From Hydrogenophaga sp. A37 (GTDB taxonomy: Bacteria; Pseudomonadota; Gammaproteobacteria; Burkholderiales; Burkholderiaceae_C), in contig NZ_MUNZ01000062.1 in NCBI RefSeq assembly GCF_002001205.1, forward strand, positions 1-64,000: a DNA stretch of 64,000 nucleotides. Reading direction: 5' to 3'. Position 1 is the first letter of the stretch. Every line of letters begins with the position of its first letter. Below are positions 19,393 to 29,481 of the stretch, piece after piece. The position numbers and the translations under genes were made by a program. Under the pieces are notes generated by a model. The model saw nothing but the letters and a program-made list of their open reading frames with translations, made no database searches and was not told where the DNA came from.

Positions 19393-20151
19393 TCATCTCC
19401 ACCAGGCGTCGTAGCTGGTCTTCAGGATCAGCGCCGTCACCACCACGATGAACGCCGCGCGCACAAAACCGCTGCCATGCTTGAGCGCGAGCCGTGTACC
19501 GAGCAGGCTGCCCACCACATTGGCCACGGCCATCACCAGCGCGAAATGCCACCAGACGTGGCCCTTCCAGGCGAACAGCATCAGCGCCGCGAGGTTGGAG
19601 GTTGTGTTGAGCAGCTTGGCGCTGGCACTGGCGTGCAGGAAGTCGTAGCCCAGCCAGCGCACGAACAGGAACACGAAGAAGCTGCCCGTGCCGGGGCCAA
19701 AAAAACCGTCGTAAAACCCGATGGTGGCGCCCAGCGTGGCGGCGGCCATGGCTTCCTGACGGCCCGTGAAGTGCGGTGTGTGGTGGCGGCCCAGGTCCTT
19801 GCGGGCCAGGGTGTAGAGCAGCACGCCGAGCAGCACCAACGGCAGCGCGCGGCGCAGAAAGTCGGGCGAGATGATGGTCACCGTCCAGGCGCCCAGCATG
19901 GAGCCGGCGAAACACACCAGCGCGGCCGGCAGCAGCGCACGCCAGGGCATCTGCACCCGCTGCGCGTACTGCACCGTGGCCACCCCCGTGCCCCAGATCG
20001 ACGCACCCTTGTTGACGCCGAACAGCGTGGCCGGGTGGGTGTTGGGAAACACCGCGAACAGCGCCGGGACAAGGATCAGGCCGCCGCCGCCGACGATGGA
20101 GTCCACAAAACCGGCGAACAGCGAAGCAATAGAGACGAGCAGCAATTCCAT
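19393..20151 (-). CDS. TauE/SafE (TSUP) family permease
   Basis: A 252-residue inner-membrane protein with about seven or eight hydrophobic segments and the family's two glycine-rich repeats (FAGFVDSIVGGGGLILVPALF and GATIGFYDGFFGPGTGSFFVFLFV). TSUP members export sulfite, sulfoacetate or other anions. The substrate here is not evident. I use the ATG at 20151, since upstream codons belong to a repeat. It is convergent with mrdA and is not obviously part of the hox cluster that follows. Confidence 0.85.
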   Translation of the reverse strand: MELLLVSIASLFAGFVDSIVGGGGLILVPALFAVFPNTHPATLFGVNKGASIWGTGVATVQYAQRVQMPWRALLPAALVCFAGSMLGAWTVTIISPDFLRRALPLVLLGVLLYTLARKDLGRHHTPHFTGRQEAMAAATLGATIGFYDGFFGPGTGSFFVFLFVRWLGYDFLHASASAKLLNTTSNLAALMLFAWKGHVWWHFALVMAVANVVGSLLGTRLALKHGSGFVRAAFIVVVTALILKTSYDAWWR

Positions 20152-20180
20152 GCAAGGATTGTCACCCCCCTGAAGGATGA

Positions 20181-20285
20181 CACCCCCTGCGCCGCTGCGC
20201 GGCTTCCCCCCAGGGGGACCACGCCCTGGGACCGGCAAAGCCGGATCCTCGGCGTGTGCTGGGTTCAGGCACGCGCTCCGGAGAA
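20181..20285. repeat. GC-rich interspersed repeat (family A)
   Basis: CCCCCTGCGCCGCTGCGCGG, a C run/G run hairpin, ACCGGCAAAGCCGG and the tail GCTGGGTTCAGGCACGCGCTCC. The tail nearly matches the copy at 11.0 kb. It separates the end of hoxJ from the permease gene. Confidence 0.8.
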
Positions 20286-20296
20286 AGGAGCGCGCA

Positions 20297-21640
<1,344 letters not shown>

Positions 21641-21679
21641 AACAAAGCGATTGTCGAACGAGCAGTGCCTCCTGCAAGG

Positions 21680-21755
21680 ACACCGCCGGGCTGGCTTTGC
21701 CAGACGGCTGGTGTCGCCCCCTTGAGGGGGTGACGCGAAGCGGCGCGGGGGTGTT
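21680..21755. repeat. GC-rich interspersed repeat (family A) between hoxC and hoxJ
   Basis: GACACCGCCGGGCTGGC, a TTT loop, GCCAGACGGCTGGTGTC, then CCCCCTTGAGGGGG and GAAGCGGCGCGGGGGTG. The first part alone folds into a long stem. It lies within the co-directional hox run. Confidence 0.8.
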
Positions 21756-21759
21756 CCAT

Positions 21760-23217
21760 CTAGTGCACGGTGCACACCATGCAAGGGTCAAACGAACGCA
21801 CGATGTGCTGGACGGAGACAGGCGTTTTTTCGCCTTCCAGCACCGGCGCGTCCACCAGCGCCTGCTCCAGCGCACCGGGCGTGCCGGCGGCATCGCGCGG
21901 TGAAAAATTCCAGCTCGTGGGCGCGACGATCTGGTAGTTGGCGATGCGGCCGCGCCGCACCACCAGCCAGTGGCCCAGGCTGCCGCGCGCGGCTTCGCTC
22001 AGGCCCACGCCACTGCCCTCGTCGGGCAACGCGGTCGGCACGCAGAACGCCTCGGTCGGGCGGATCGCCTGCAGCCAGGATTCCATCAGCGGCACCACGC
22101 GCGCCAGCTCGATCAGCCGCGCCAGCACACGCGTGTAGACCGTGCCGCCGTGCCGCGCCACCGCGTCGCGCACCAGCGGCATGCCGCCGGCCAGCTGGCG
22201 CGCGATGGCGCCGGTTTCGACCACCTCGCCCCCCAGCCGCGGCGCCTTGTTCCAGGTGTAGGCGCCGGGCTTGTCGGGCTCGGGGCGGGTGATGCCATGC
22301 AGCGGGTGCAGCGGCTCGCGCGCGTGGGCCAGCCAGGCGTGGGTCGCGTCTTCGGTGATGCATCGCGCGTCCAGCACCTCCAGCCGCGTTTCGGCCGCGC
22401 GCCACACGCCACCGGGCAGGGCCCAGCCACCACCCGACTGTGCATAAGCGCCATAACTCAGGTAGCGGTCCGGCCCGGGACCGAGCGTGTCGAGCTGCAG
22501 GTCGCGCACGAGCGTGAGGAAGAAGCGCAGGTCGCCCCCCAGCGGGTCCTGCGCATGCCAGTCCCAGAGGGCGGCTTCGCTGTCCAGCGCGGCCACGGCT
22601 TCGAGCGGCGCGGCGAACAGTTGGCGCTCCAGGAAGCTGCGGAACTCGCGCACCTTGGCCAGCAGGCGCACACGCTCGGCGGCGTCGATGGCGCGGGTGG
22701 AGCCCCCCGGTTCGATCGACTGCGTGTGCGGCCACTTGCCGCCCAGCGTGCCCAGCAGCGTGAGCCAGCGCTGACGCGCCGCCGTGGCCGCGCGCACCTG
22801 TTCACCGTGGTCGGGTGCGAAGCGGCGTTGGGCTTCGGCGTGCCAGGGGTGACCCGCGTAAACCGGGCGGGCGAAGTCCGGCATGAAGAACAGGTAGAAG
22901 TGCGTCAGGTGGTCGGCCAGGTTTTCTGTCGCCAGGATCAGGTTGGTGGCGTGCTGCCCGTTGGGTGGCATCGCTATGCCGCCCAGGTCGGCCAGCGCAC
23001 GCGCCGACGCCACCGACTGCGAGACCGAACAGATGCCGCAGATGCGCGGCACATAGACCAGCGCGTCGTGCGGCACCTTGCCCTGCAGGATCTGCTCGAA
23101 GCCGCGGTACATGGTGGCGTTGACCTGGGCGGAGGTGACGCGGCCGTCGGCGATGTCGAGCGAAACTTCGAGATCGCCTTCGACGCGGTTGAACGGACCA
23201 ACGAGAAGTCTGCTCAT
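21760..23217 (-). CDS. hoxC: Regulatory (H2-sensing) [NiFe]-hydrogenase large subunit
   Basis: A 485-residue large subunit. Active-site cysteines are in RICGIC (C60, C63) and DPCMVCTVH (C479, C482). The protein ends at that His with no C-terminal extension, so no protease is needed, as is known for sensor hydrogenases. Ile62 and Phe110 are present, the bulky gas-channel residues that mark R. eutropha-type sensors. It forms a cytoplasmic dimer with HoxB and would pass the H2 signal to HoxJ and HoxA. Confidence 0.95.
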   Translation of the reverse strand: MSRLLVGPFNRVEGDLEVSLDIADGRVTSAQVNATMYRGFEQILQGKVPHDALVYVPRICGICSVSQSVASARALADLGGIAMPPNGQHATNLILATENLADHLTHFYLFFMPDFARPVYAGHPWHAEAQRRFAPDHGEQVRAATAARQRWLTLLGTLGGKWPHTQSIEPGGSTRAIDAAERVRLLAKVREFRSFLERQLFAAPLEAVAALDSEAALWDWHAQDPLGGDLRFFLTLVRDLQLDTLGPGPDRYLSYGAYAQSGGGWALPGGVWRAAETRLEVLDARCITEDATHAWLAHAREPLHPLHGITRPEPDKPGAYTWNKAPRLGGEVVETGAIARQLAGGMPLVRDAVARHGGTVYTRVLARLIELARVVPLMESWLQAIRPTEAFCVPTALPDEGSGVGLSEAARGSLGHWLVVRRGRIANYQIVAPTSWNFSPRDAAGTPGALEQALVDAPVLEGEKTPVSVQHIVRSFDPCMVCTVH

Positions 23218-23224
23218 GGCGTGC

Positions 23225-24220
23225 TCATTTCAAGCGTGTCTTTCTCACTGCGGGTTTGACAACGAGGTGGTCCGCCACCGCGTTGTTCTTCACCCGCTTC
23301 GGCGTCGCGCTCTTGGACAGCGAAGCCAGCGCCACGAACCAGGCCTTGGGCATGTCGGTCGGCAGGCCGATGGGGATGCCGGCGAGCTTGGGCGTCTCGT
23401 GGAACGGGTGGCCGGGTTCCTGGAACCCGGGCTCGGTGCAGGCGATGCAGGCGTAGCCACCGCGCGTGCAGCTGCCCTCGCCGTTCCACAACCGGGTGTT
23501 GCAGTCGGCGTGCACCTGCGTGCCCTTGCAGCCCATGTGCTCCATCATGCAGCCCAGGTCGGACGGCTTTTCGGCGCTGGCCTTGAACTCGTAGTACTCG
23601 TTGCGGGTGCAGCCGTGGTGCACCAGCTGGTCGGCGTAGAAACGCGGGCGGTTCAGCGGGTCGAGGTCGTCGGCCACGAAGCCGTCGGCGGCCAGCGCCA
23701 TCAGCGTGTCGATCACCCAGCTCGGGTGGGTCGGGCAGCCCGCGATGTTGATCACCGGCAGGCCGCTGCCGGAGCGGAATTCGGCGCCGAGCAGGCCACC
23801 GATGCGGTCGTCCTCGTACTGCAGGCCGCAGGCGTCGGTGGGGTTGTCCCCGCCCGCCGTGATACCGCCCCAGGCCGCGCAACTGCCCACCGCCAGCACG
23901 TGTGCCGCTTTCGCCGCGAGTTCGCGCACCCAGTGGATCATGGGCAGGCCGGTGCCGGCCAGCATGTGGAAACGCCCGGTGCCGTTGGGGCCGCGCAGCA
24001 AGGAGCCTTCGACGCACAGCGCGTCGAGCCGGGTGCCCCCCTCCAGCACCGAGTGCAGCAGCGCGATCACCTCCTCGCCGCTCGCCATCGACAGCGACGG
24101 GTGCCACAGCAGGTTCACGCCACCGTCGCGCAGATGGCCCTGGAAATCGGGGGTGTCGGCGCACAGCAGCGACATGCTGCAGCCGCCGCAACCGCCACTT
24201 TGAAGCCAGAGCACGTTCAT
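23225..24220 (-). CDS. hoxB: Regulatory [NiFe]-hydrogenase small subunit
   Basis: A 331-residue small subunit that starts directly with MNVLWLQSGGCGGCSMS and lacks a Tat signal, as sensor hydrogenases do. Cluster ligands are visible in GSCAAWGG, AGCPTHP, HHGCTRNEYYEF, GCMMEHMGCKG and ADCNTRLWNGEGSCTRGG. It would carry three iron-sulfur clusters. The C-terminal part (VKNNAVADHLVVKPAVRKTRLK) is basic. It starts in an ATGA overlap with hoxW and ends 7 bases before hoxC. Confidence 0.95.
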   Translation of the reverse strand: MNVLWLQSGGCGGCSMSLLCADTPDFQGHLRDGGVNLLWHPSLSMASGEEVIALLHSVLEGGTRLDALCVEGSLLRGPNGTGRFHMLAGTGLPMIHWVRELAAKAAHVLAVGSCAAWGGITAGGDNPTDACGLQYEDDRIGGLLGAEFRSGSGLPVINIAGCPTHPSWVIDTLMALAADGFVADDLDPLNRPRFYADQLVHHGCTRNEYYEFKASAEKPSDLGCMMEHMGCKGTQVHADCNTRLWNGEGSCTRGGYACIACTEPGFQEPGHPFHETPKLAGIPIGLPTDMPKAWFVALASLSKSATPKRVKNNAVADHLVVKPAVRKTRLK

Positions 24221-24699
24221 GTGGTCATCTCCTCGGTCAGGCCGGCCCAGGTCATCGCCCAGGCCAGCGCTTGCGCCAGATCGGCCATCGCTTGTTCACC
24301 GGGTGCCTCGCCCAGCTCGAAGCGTTGGGCGCGGATGGCGAGCAGCGTGCACGGTGGTGGCTCGGCGCGCTCCAGCCCGGTGTAGACCTGCAGCAGCGCC
24401 TCGGGGGCCAGCGCGTGGGTGGTGAAGCCAGCGACCGGCGCGGGCAGCACGGTGCTCACCGCGAACGGCGTTTGCAGGCCGATGGCGGCGTCCACGAAGA
24501 GCACACGCTCGCGGCCCACGAGGTCGAGCGCGTGTTCGACCTGCAGCTGGAAGTCGGTAAGGCATTCGAGCCGCCCTGCCGGCAGCTGTGCCTGTGCCCG
24601 GTCGGCCAGTTGTTCGACCAGCAACGGGCCGAGCGCGTCGTCGCCCCGACTCGGGTTGCCCCAGCCGAACACCAGCAGCGGCGCCACCTTGGAGGTCAC
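24217..24699 (-). CDS. hoxW: HoxH-processing endopeptidase HoxW
   Basis: A 160-residue hydrogenase maturation protease of the HycI/HoxW type. The start VFGWGNPSRGDDALGP, the acidic VDAAIG and the His in THALAPEALL supply the expected nickel-sensing ligands. It should cut the C-terminal tail of HoxH after the nickel centre is complete. I choose the GTG at 24699, which has GAAGG 7 bases upstream. The ATG at 24765 overlaps the hoxH stop, but the first 22 codons would then be the interspersed repeat at 24700-24766, also found upstream of the GMC gene. Confidence 0.87.
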   Translation of the reverse strand: MTSKVAPLLVFGWGNPSRGDDALGPLLVEQLADRAQAQLPAGRLECLTDFQLQVEHALDLVGRERVLFVDAAIGLQTPFAVSTVLPAPVAGFTTHALAPEALLQVYTGLERAEPPPCTLLAIRAQRFELGEAPGEQAMADLAQALAWAMTWAGLTEEMTT

Positions 24700-24766
24700 T
24701 GGCGTACCTTCGCCCTCCGGGCTGCGGTGCGAGCTTGCTTGGGAGCGGCCCGGCGCTGAGCTCATG
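24700..24766. repeat. Interspersed repeat (family B) between hoxH and hoxW
   Basis: On the minus strand this begins ATGAGCTCAGCGCCGGGCCG and ends near the hoxW ribosome binding site. A near-identical copy lies at 54103-54168, upstream of the GMC oxidoreductase. Read in frame it encodes SAPGRSQASSHR, which explains spurious N-terminal extensions of both downstream genes. The hoxH stop codon lies at its very start. Confidence 0.85.
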
Positions 24767-26282
24767 ACGCAGCCTCCGCCGAATGCGGCCGGGTGCCGCG
24801 CACGGTGTCGCCGCGGGACGAGCGGTGCACGTGGTCGAGCACCTCACCGTGGGCGTCGCGCAGCGTCACCGCCAGCGGCATCTGGCCCAGCGCGTGCGTG
24901 GCGCACGACAGGCAGGGGTCGTAGGCGCGAATGGCAACCTCGATGTGGTTGAGCAGCGGCTCGGTGATGGTCTGGCCGTCCAGGTACTGCAGCGCGACCG
25001 AGCGCACGGCCTCGTTCATGGCCTGGTTGTTGTGCGTGGTCGAGACGATCAGGTTGCAGCTCGTCACCAGGTCGTCGTCGCCCACTTCGTACTCGTGGAT
25101 CAGCGTGCCGCGTGGCGCTTCGATGATGCCGACACCACCGCGCTGGCGCTCACCGCTGGCGAGCAGCGGGCCGCCGAGGATGGCCGGGTCGTCCAGCAAC
25201 TGCGCGATCACCTCCACGCCGTGCAGCAGTTCGATCATGCGCGCCCAGTGGGTGGCGAGCACCGCGTGCACCGGCTGGCCACCGTGCGCGGCCACGAAGG
25301 CCTGGCGCCGCGCTTCGGCGCGGGGCGTGGGAATGAAGTCGCAGTTCTGCACGCGGGCCAGCGGGCCGACGCGGTACCAGCCGGCGTCGGGACCGAGCGC
25401 CAGGCGGTAGGGGAACTTCATGTAGGTCCAGGGCTTGACGCCCTCGCCGATCAGCTCGCGGTAGCGCTGGTCTTCGAAGCCGTCGACCGCGATGCGCCCG
25501 TCGGCCTCGCGCACGCGCAGCGTGCCGTCGTAGAACTCCATGGCGCCGCCAGGGCCGACCAGCGACATCATGGCCGCGGGGGTTTCGGCAAAGCCGCCGA
25601 GGTGCTGAGGCAGGCCGGTGTGCAGGCGTGCGGCCAGGTCCACCGCCGCCTCGGCCCAGGCCAGTACCTCTGGCAACTGCGCACGCAGCACGTCGCGTTC
25701 GGCCGCATCCACCGCGCGGTTCATGCCACCGGGCACCGAGCCGGTGCCGTGCACCCGCTTGCCCGCCGTGATGCGGATGCACTCCTGCCCGAACTTGCGC
25801 AGCATCACACCCTGGCGCGCGGCCTCGGGGTGCGCCATCGCCACGCCCACGATGTTGCGCTGCACGACGTCGGCGTCGAAGCCGAACAGCAGGTCGGGCG
25901 AGGACAGGTGGAAGAAGTGCAGTGCGTGGCTCTGCACGATCTGGCCGTAATGCATGAGGCGGCGGATCTGGTTGGCCGCCTCGGGCACCGGCCAGCCGCC
26001 GACCACGCGGTCCAGCGCCTTGGTGGCGGCCAGGTGGTGCGAGACCGGGCAGATGCCGCACAGGCGCTGCACCATCACCGGCACCTCCCAGTAGGGCCGG
26101 CCGACGATGAACTGCTCGAAGCCCCGGAATTCGACGATGTGCAGGCGCACCTGCTGGATGCGGTTGTGTTCATCCAGCAGCAGCGTGACCTTGCCGTGGC
26201 CCTCGACGCGCGAGACCGGGTCGATCACGATGCGGCGCAGGCCCTGCGGGTCGGCGGCGGTTTCGAGAGAAGAAGGGTTCAT
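24762..26282 (-). CDS. hoxH: NAD-reducing [NiFe]-hydrogenase large subunit HoxH
   Basis: A 506-residue catalytic subunit of the soluble bidirectional (group 3d) enzyme. Nickel ligands are in RLCGICPVSHH (C75, C78) and DPCLSCATH (C457, C460). The precursor then continues for 43 residues (ALGQMPLAV onward), which HoxW should remove after His463. The last part of this tail (SSRGDTVRGTRPHSAEAAS) is unlike the conserved first half and ends at the repeat. I use the ATG at 26282, as upstream codons are not family-like. Confidence 0.95.
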   Translation of the reverse strand: MNPSSLETAADPQGLRRIVIDPVSRVEGHGKVTLLLDEHNRIQQVRLHIVEFRGFEQFIVGRPYWEVPVMVQRLCGICPVSHHLAATKALDRVVGGWPVPEAANQIRRLMHYGQIVQSHALHFFHLSSPDLLFGFDADVVQRNIVGVAMAHPEAARQGVMLRKFGQECIRITAGKRVHGTGSVPGGMNRAVDAAERDVLRAQLPEVLAWAEAAVDLAARLHTGLPQHLGGFAETPAAMMSLVGPGGAMEFYDGTLRVREADGRIAVDGFEDQRYRELIGEGVKPWTYMKFPYRLALGPDAGWYRVGPLARVQNCDFIPTPRAEARRQAFVAAHGGQPVHAVLATHWARMIELLHGVEVIAQLLDDPAILGGPLLASGERQRGGVGIIEAPRGTLIHEYEVGDDDLVTSCNLIVSTTHNNQAMNEAVRSVALQYLDGQTITEPLLNHIEVAIRAYDPCLSCATHALGQMPLAVTLRDAHGEVLDHVHRSSRGDTVRGTRPHSAEAAS

Positions 26283-26334
26283 GGCTGTTGCTCCACCGCG
26301 CTGAGCGCGACACACGACGCATGGCACAACGCCA

Positions 26335-26416
26335 CCCAGGGGCACCGCCGGGCCGGCTTTGCCGGACGGCCAGTGCCGTCCCCACGGGGGGAAGACGCGA
26401 AGCGGCGCAGGGGGGC
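26335..26416. repeat. GC-rich interspersed repeat (family A) between hoxY and hoxH
   Basis: GGCACCGCCGGGCCGGC-TTT-GCCGGACGGCCAGTGCC folds into a long stem and is followed by CCCCACGGGGGG and GAAGCGGCGCAGGGGGGC. It enlarges the gap between hoxY and hoxH to about 150 bases, in an operon whose other hoxF-hoxB junctions mostly overlap. Confidence 0.85.
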
Positions 26417-26435
26417 TTCACATTCAGTCATGGCA

Positions 26436-26960
26436 TCAGTCGTAGCGGATCAGAACCTGCGTCGGTTCGCGCCCGGCGATGAGGTCCTGCAGGAACTGCC
26501 AGAACGCATCGGCCGACGGCGGGCAGCCGGGCAGCGCGTGGTCGATGCGCACCACCTCGTGGATGGGGTGCACCTTGTTGAGCGGCAGCGGAAGCTCGGG
26601 GTCGTTGGGCACCTCGCCGTAGACCGCCTGCAGCATGTCGCCCACATCGAGGTGGTTGCGCAGGGCCGGCAGGCCGCCGGTGATGGCGCAGGCGCCCACG
26701 GCCACGAGCACGCGGCAGTTGGCGCGGAACGCGCGCAGCACCTCCACGTTTTCTGCGTTGCAGAGCCCACCCTCGACCAAGCCGATGTCACACGGCCCCA
26801 CGGTCTTGATGTCGGTGAGCGGCGAGCGGTCGAATGTGATGTGTTCGATCAGTTCGAACAGGCGCTCGTCGATGTCCAGGAAGGACATGTGGCAACCAAA
26901 GCAGCCGGCCAGCGAGACCGTGGCCACGCGCAGCTTGCGGGGAGCATTGACGGCGCTCAT
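26436..26960 (-). CDS. hoxY: NAD-reducing hydrogenase small subunit HoxY
   Basis: A 174-residue short small subunit with one [4Fe-4S] cluster. Ligands are visible in SLAGCFGCHMSFLD, VGACAITGG and LPGCPPSADAFW. It passes electrons between the HoxH nickel site and HoxU. It has no Tat signal, as expected for the soluble enzyme. The start overlaps the hoxU stop as ATGA. Confidence 0.95.
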   Translation of the reverse strand: MSAVNAPRKLRVATVSLAGCFGCHMSFLDIDERLFELIEHITFDRSPLTDIKTVGPCDIGLVEGGLCNAENVEVLRAFRANCRVLVAVGACAITGGLPALRNHLDVGDMLQAVYGEVPNDPELPLPLNKVHPIHEVVRIDHALPGCPPSADAFWQFLQDLIAGREPTQVLIRYD

Positions 26961-27661
26961 CCACGCGTCTCCTCGTCGTCGAAGGTCCTTTGACCGATGG
27001 GCACCGCAAAGCCGACCCGCTTGGGCAGCAGCGCACCCACCGGGCAGATGTGGGCCGCGCGGTCGGTCACCGACAGCGCACTGTCACCGAGCCGGCCGCT
27101 GGTGCTGTTGATCAGCAGGTGCGTGGCGATGCCGTGGCCACCGATGGCGAAGACCTGTTTGCCATCGAGTTCGTCGCTGGCGCGCACGCAGAGCTGGCAG
27201 AGGATGCAGCGGTTGGGCTCGAACAGCACGTCGGGGTGGCTGGCGTCGACCGGGCGCTCGGGGTTGAGCGTCTCGTAATGCAGATCGGTCATGCCGGCGC
27301 GCTCTGCCTGTTCCTGCAGCAGGCAGAGGCCACTTTTTTCGCAGCCGGGGCAGAAGTGGTTGCCCTCGACGAAGAGCATCTGCAACAGGCGCAGCCGCTG
27401 CGCGCGCAGTTCGGCGGTGTGGCAGTCCACGGATTGCCCGGCGGCAACGGCTGTTGTGCAGGCCGCTACTGGCCGGCCGTTCACCTGCACCGTGCAGACC
27501 CGGCACGAGGCGCTGGCCGACACCTCGGGGTGCCAGCACAGGTGGGGCACGTCGTGGCCGGCGCGTTGTGCGGCTTGCAGGATGGTGTCGCCGGGTTGCA
27601 GCGGAACGGGCTGGCCGTCGAACTGGAACACCGCCCGGTCGTTGTCGCGCGGTCCACTCAT
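26957..27661 (-). CDS. hoxU: NAD-reducing hydrogenase diaphorase subunit HoxU
   Basis: A 234-residue electron-transfer subunit like the N-terminal part of NuoG. A [2Fe-2S] domain has CWHPEVSASASCRVCTVQVNG and a later Cys. It is followed by the His-Cys motif NHFCPGCEKSGLC and ligands for further [4Fe-4S] clusters in NRCILCQLCVRA and HICPVGAL. It connects HoxF with HoxY. It overlaps hoxF and hoxY by 4 bases on each side. Confidence 0.95.
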   Translation of the reverse strand: MSGPRDNDRAVFQFDGQPVPLQPGDTILQAAQRAGHDVPHLCWHPEVSASASCRVCTVQVNGRPVAACTTAVAAGQSVDCHTAELRAQRLRLLQMLFVEGNHFCPGCEKSGLCLLQEQAERAGMTDLHYETLNPERPVDASHPDVLFEPNRCILCQLCVRASDELDGKQVFAIGGHGIATHLLINSTSGRLGDSALSVTDRAAHICPVGALLPKRVGFAVPIGQRTFDDEETRG

Positions 27662-29481
27662 AGCTTGTGCTCCGTGTGCAGGTGGGCGCCGGAGTCGGTG
27701 CGACCCGTGACGCGCCGGGCCGCCGAAAGTTCGGCGTCGAGATCGAACTCGGGTTCGAACTGCGCGGTGGTCGTGCGCGATGCGTAGACCTGCCCGAAGT
27801 GGGTCAGCGTGTCGCGCAGCGGGTTGCAGGCCGAGGCGCCCAGGCCGCAGTGCGTGCCGCTGTGCAACAGCACATCCAGCTCGTGCAGACGTTGCAGGTC
27901 GAAGGCCGAGCCGCGACCGGCGCCGCGCTCGTGCGCGAGCTTGTCCAGCCGCCGCACCACCAGTTCGGTGCCCACGCGGCAGGGTGTGCAGAGGCCGCAG
28001 CTTTCGTGCGCGAAGAAGCGGGCAAAGTGGCGCGCCACCTCGAACAGGTCGCGCGTGCCGTTGAAGACCATGAAGGCGCCGGCACTGGGCACGTCGTCGA
28101 AGGCGATGGTCCGCTCGAACGCCGATGCGGGCACACAGCTGCCCGATGGGCCGCCCACCTGCACCGCCTGGGCATCGCGTGCGCCGCAGTCGGCCAGGAT
28201 CTGCGCGATGGGGGTGCCCAGCGGGTATTCGTACAGGCCGGGGCGCTCGCAGTCGCCCGAGACGGAATGGATCTTGGTGCCGGTGGACGAGACCGTGCCC
28301 ATGGCGGCCCACCAGGCGCCACCGCGGCGCGCAATGTGGGCCACGGCGCAGAAGGTCTCGACGTTGTTGACCACGGTGGGGCGACCGAGGTAACCGCGCT
28401 CCACCGGAAACGGCGGGCGGATGCGCGGCGTGCCGCGTTGGCCTTCCAACGATTCGATCAGCGCCGACTCCTCGCCGCACACATACGCCCCGGCGCCGAG
28501 GTGGATGCCGATGTCGAAGTCCAACCCGGTCAAGCCAGCGGCGTTGGCGCCCAGCAGCCCGCTGGCGCGGCGGCGCTCCAGCACCGCCTGCAGATGCGGC
28601 AGCAGGTAGCGGTATTCGCCGCGCAGGTAGAGCCAGCCCTGCTGCGCACCGACGGCGCGCGCGGCGATGGTCATGCCATCGAACACGGCGTCGGCGTGCT
28701 CGCTGAGCAGCACGCGGTCCTTGAAGGTGCCGGGCTCGCCTTCGTCGGCGTTGCAGACCACGCAGCGTTGCGGGCCGCTGGTGTCTTTGCAAGCCTGCCA
28801 TTTGCGCGCGGTCGGGAAGCCTGCGCCGCCGCGGCCGCGCAAGCCGGCGCGGGCCAATTCGTCGATCAGGGCCTGCGGTTCTCGCGCGAGCACTTCGGGC
28901 AAGGCCGGCGCGTCCGCCGGCAACCCGCTCAGCAGCACACCGGCGCGGTGCACTTTGTTGTCCACGCGGAACCACTCAGTGGGCCATTCACCCACCGGTA
29001 CCTCGGCCAGCATGAGCGCGGCGAGCGCGTCCACCCGCGCGGTATCGAGCCGGGTGATCACCTGGTGGTGGTTGATCAGCAGCGCCGGGCCCTGGTCGCA
29101 CAGACCGGTGCAGGACGCCCGGTCGACGCTGAAGCGGCCCTGGGCATCGGTCTCGCCCGGCGCCACACGCAGGCGTTCGCAGAGCCGGGCCAGCAGCGCC
29201 TCGCTGCCCAACAAACGGTCGGTGATGTTGTCGGAGAACAGCACGCGCAGGCGGCCCACGGGCCGGGTGTGGAAGAAGCGGTAGAACGTGGCCACGCCTT
29301 CGACCTGGGCCAGCGGCAGGTGCAGCGCTTGCGCGATGTGCGCCAGCAAGTCGCGCGGCAGCCAGTGGGTCTGTGCCTGCGTTTCGCGCAGCACCTGCAC
29401 GAGCGCGTGCAGGTCGTGGCCCCAGCGGGCCAGCACCGCATCAGCGGCGTGGAAGGCACGGGGCTGGTCGAATGCGGTCAT
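27658..29481 (-). CDS. hoxF: NAD-reducing hydrogenase diaphorase subunit HoxF
   Basis: A 607-residue NuoE-NuoF fusion. The N-terminal thioredoxin-like domain (about 1-150) keeps only the second cysteine pair (SCTGLCDQG) and lacks the first, so its [2Fe-2S] cluster is probably absent. R. eutropha HoxF is, from memory, also degenerate here. The C-terminal part has the FMN loop GRGGAGFPTARKW, the NAD region NADEGEPGTFKDR, CGEESALIESLEG and the [4Fe-4S] motif ESCGLCTPCRVG. The ATG overlaps the hoxA stop as ATGA, which couples the NAD-hydrogenase genes directly to the regulator gene. Confidence 0.94.
   Translation of the reverse strand: MTAFDQPRAFHAADAVLARWGHDLHALVQVLRETQAQTHWLPRDLLAHIAQALHLPLAQVEGVATFYRFFHTRPVGRLRVLFSDNITDRLLGSEALLARLCERLRVAPGETDAQGRFSVDRASCTGLCDQGPALLINHHQVITRLDTARVDALAALMLAEVPVGEWPTEWFRVDNKVHRAGVLLSGLPADAPALPEVLAREPQALIDELARAGLRGRGGAGFPTARKWQACKDTSGPQRCVVCNADEGEPGTFKDRVLLSEHADAVFDGMTIAARAVGAQQGWLYLRGEYRYLLPHLQAVLERRRASGLLGANAAGLTGLDFDIGIHLGAGAYVCGEESALIESLEGQRGTPRIRPPFPVERGYLGRPTVVNNVETFCAVAHIARRGGAWWAAMGTVSSTGTKIHSVSGDCERPGLYEYPLGTPIAQILADCGARDAQAVQVGGPSGSCVPASAFERTIAFDDVPSAGAFMVFNGTRDLFEVARHFARFFAHESCGLCTPCRVGTELVVRRLDKLAHERGAGRGSAFDLQRLHELDVLLHSGTHCGLGASACNPLRDTLTHFGQVYASRTTTAQFEPEFDLDAELSAARRVTGRTDSGAHLHTEHKL

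Noticed and set aside
24700-24765. The ATG at 24765 as the start of hoxW, overlapping the hoxH stop
   Set aside because: The 22 added codons are an interspersed repeat also found upstream of the GMC gene, and the GTG at 24699 has a better ribosome binding site.
24783-26993. A 736-codon plus-strand frame across hoxH and hoxY
   Set aside because: It is antisense to hydrogenase genes with intact metal motifs, and its composition is shadow-like.
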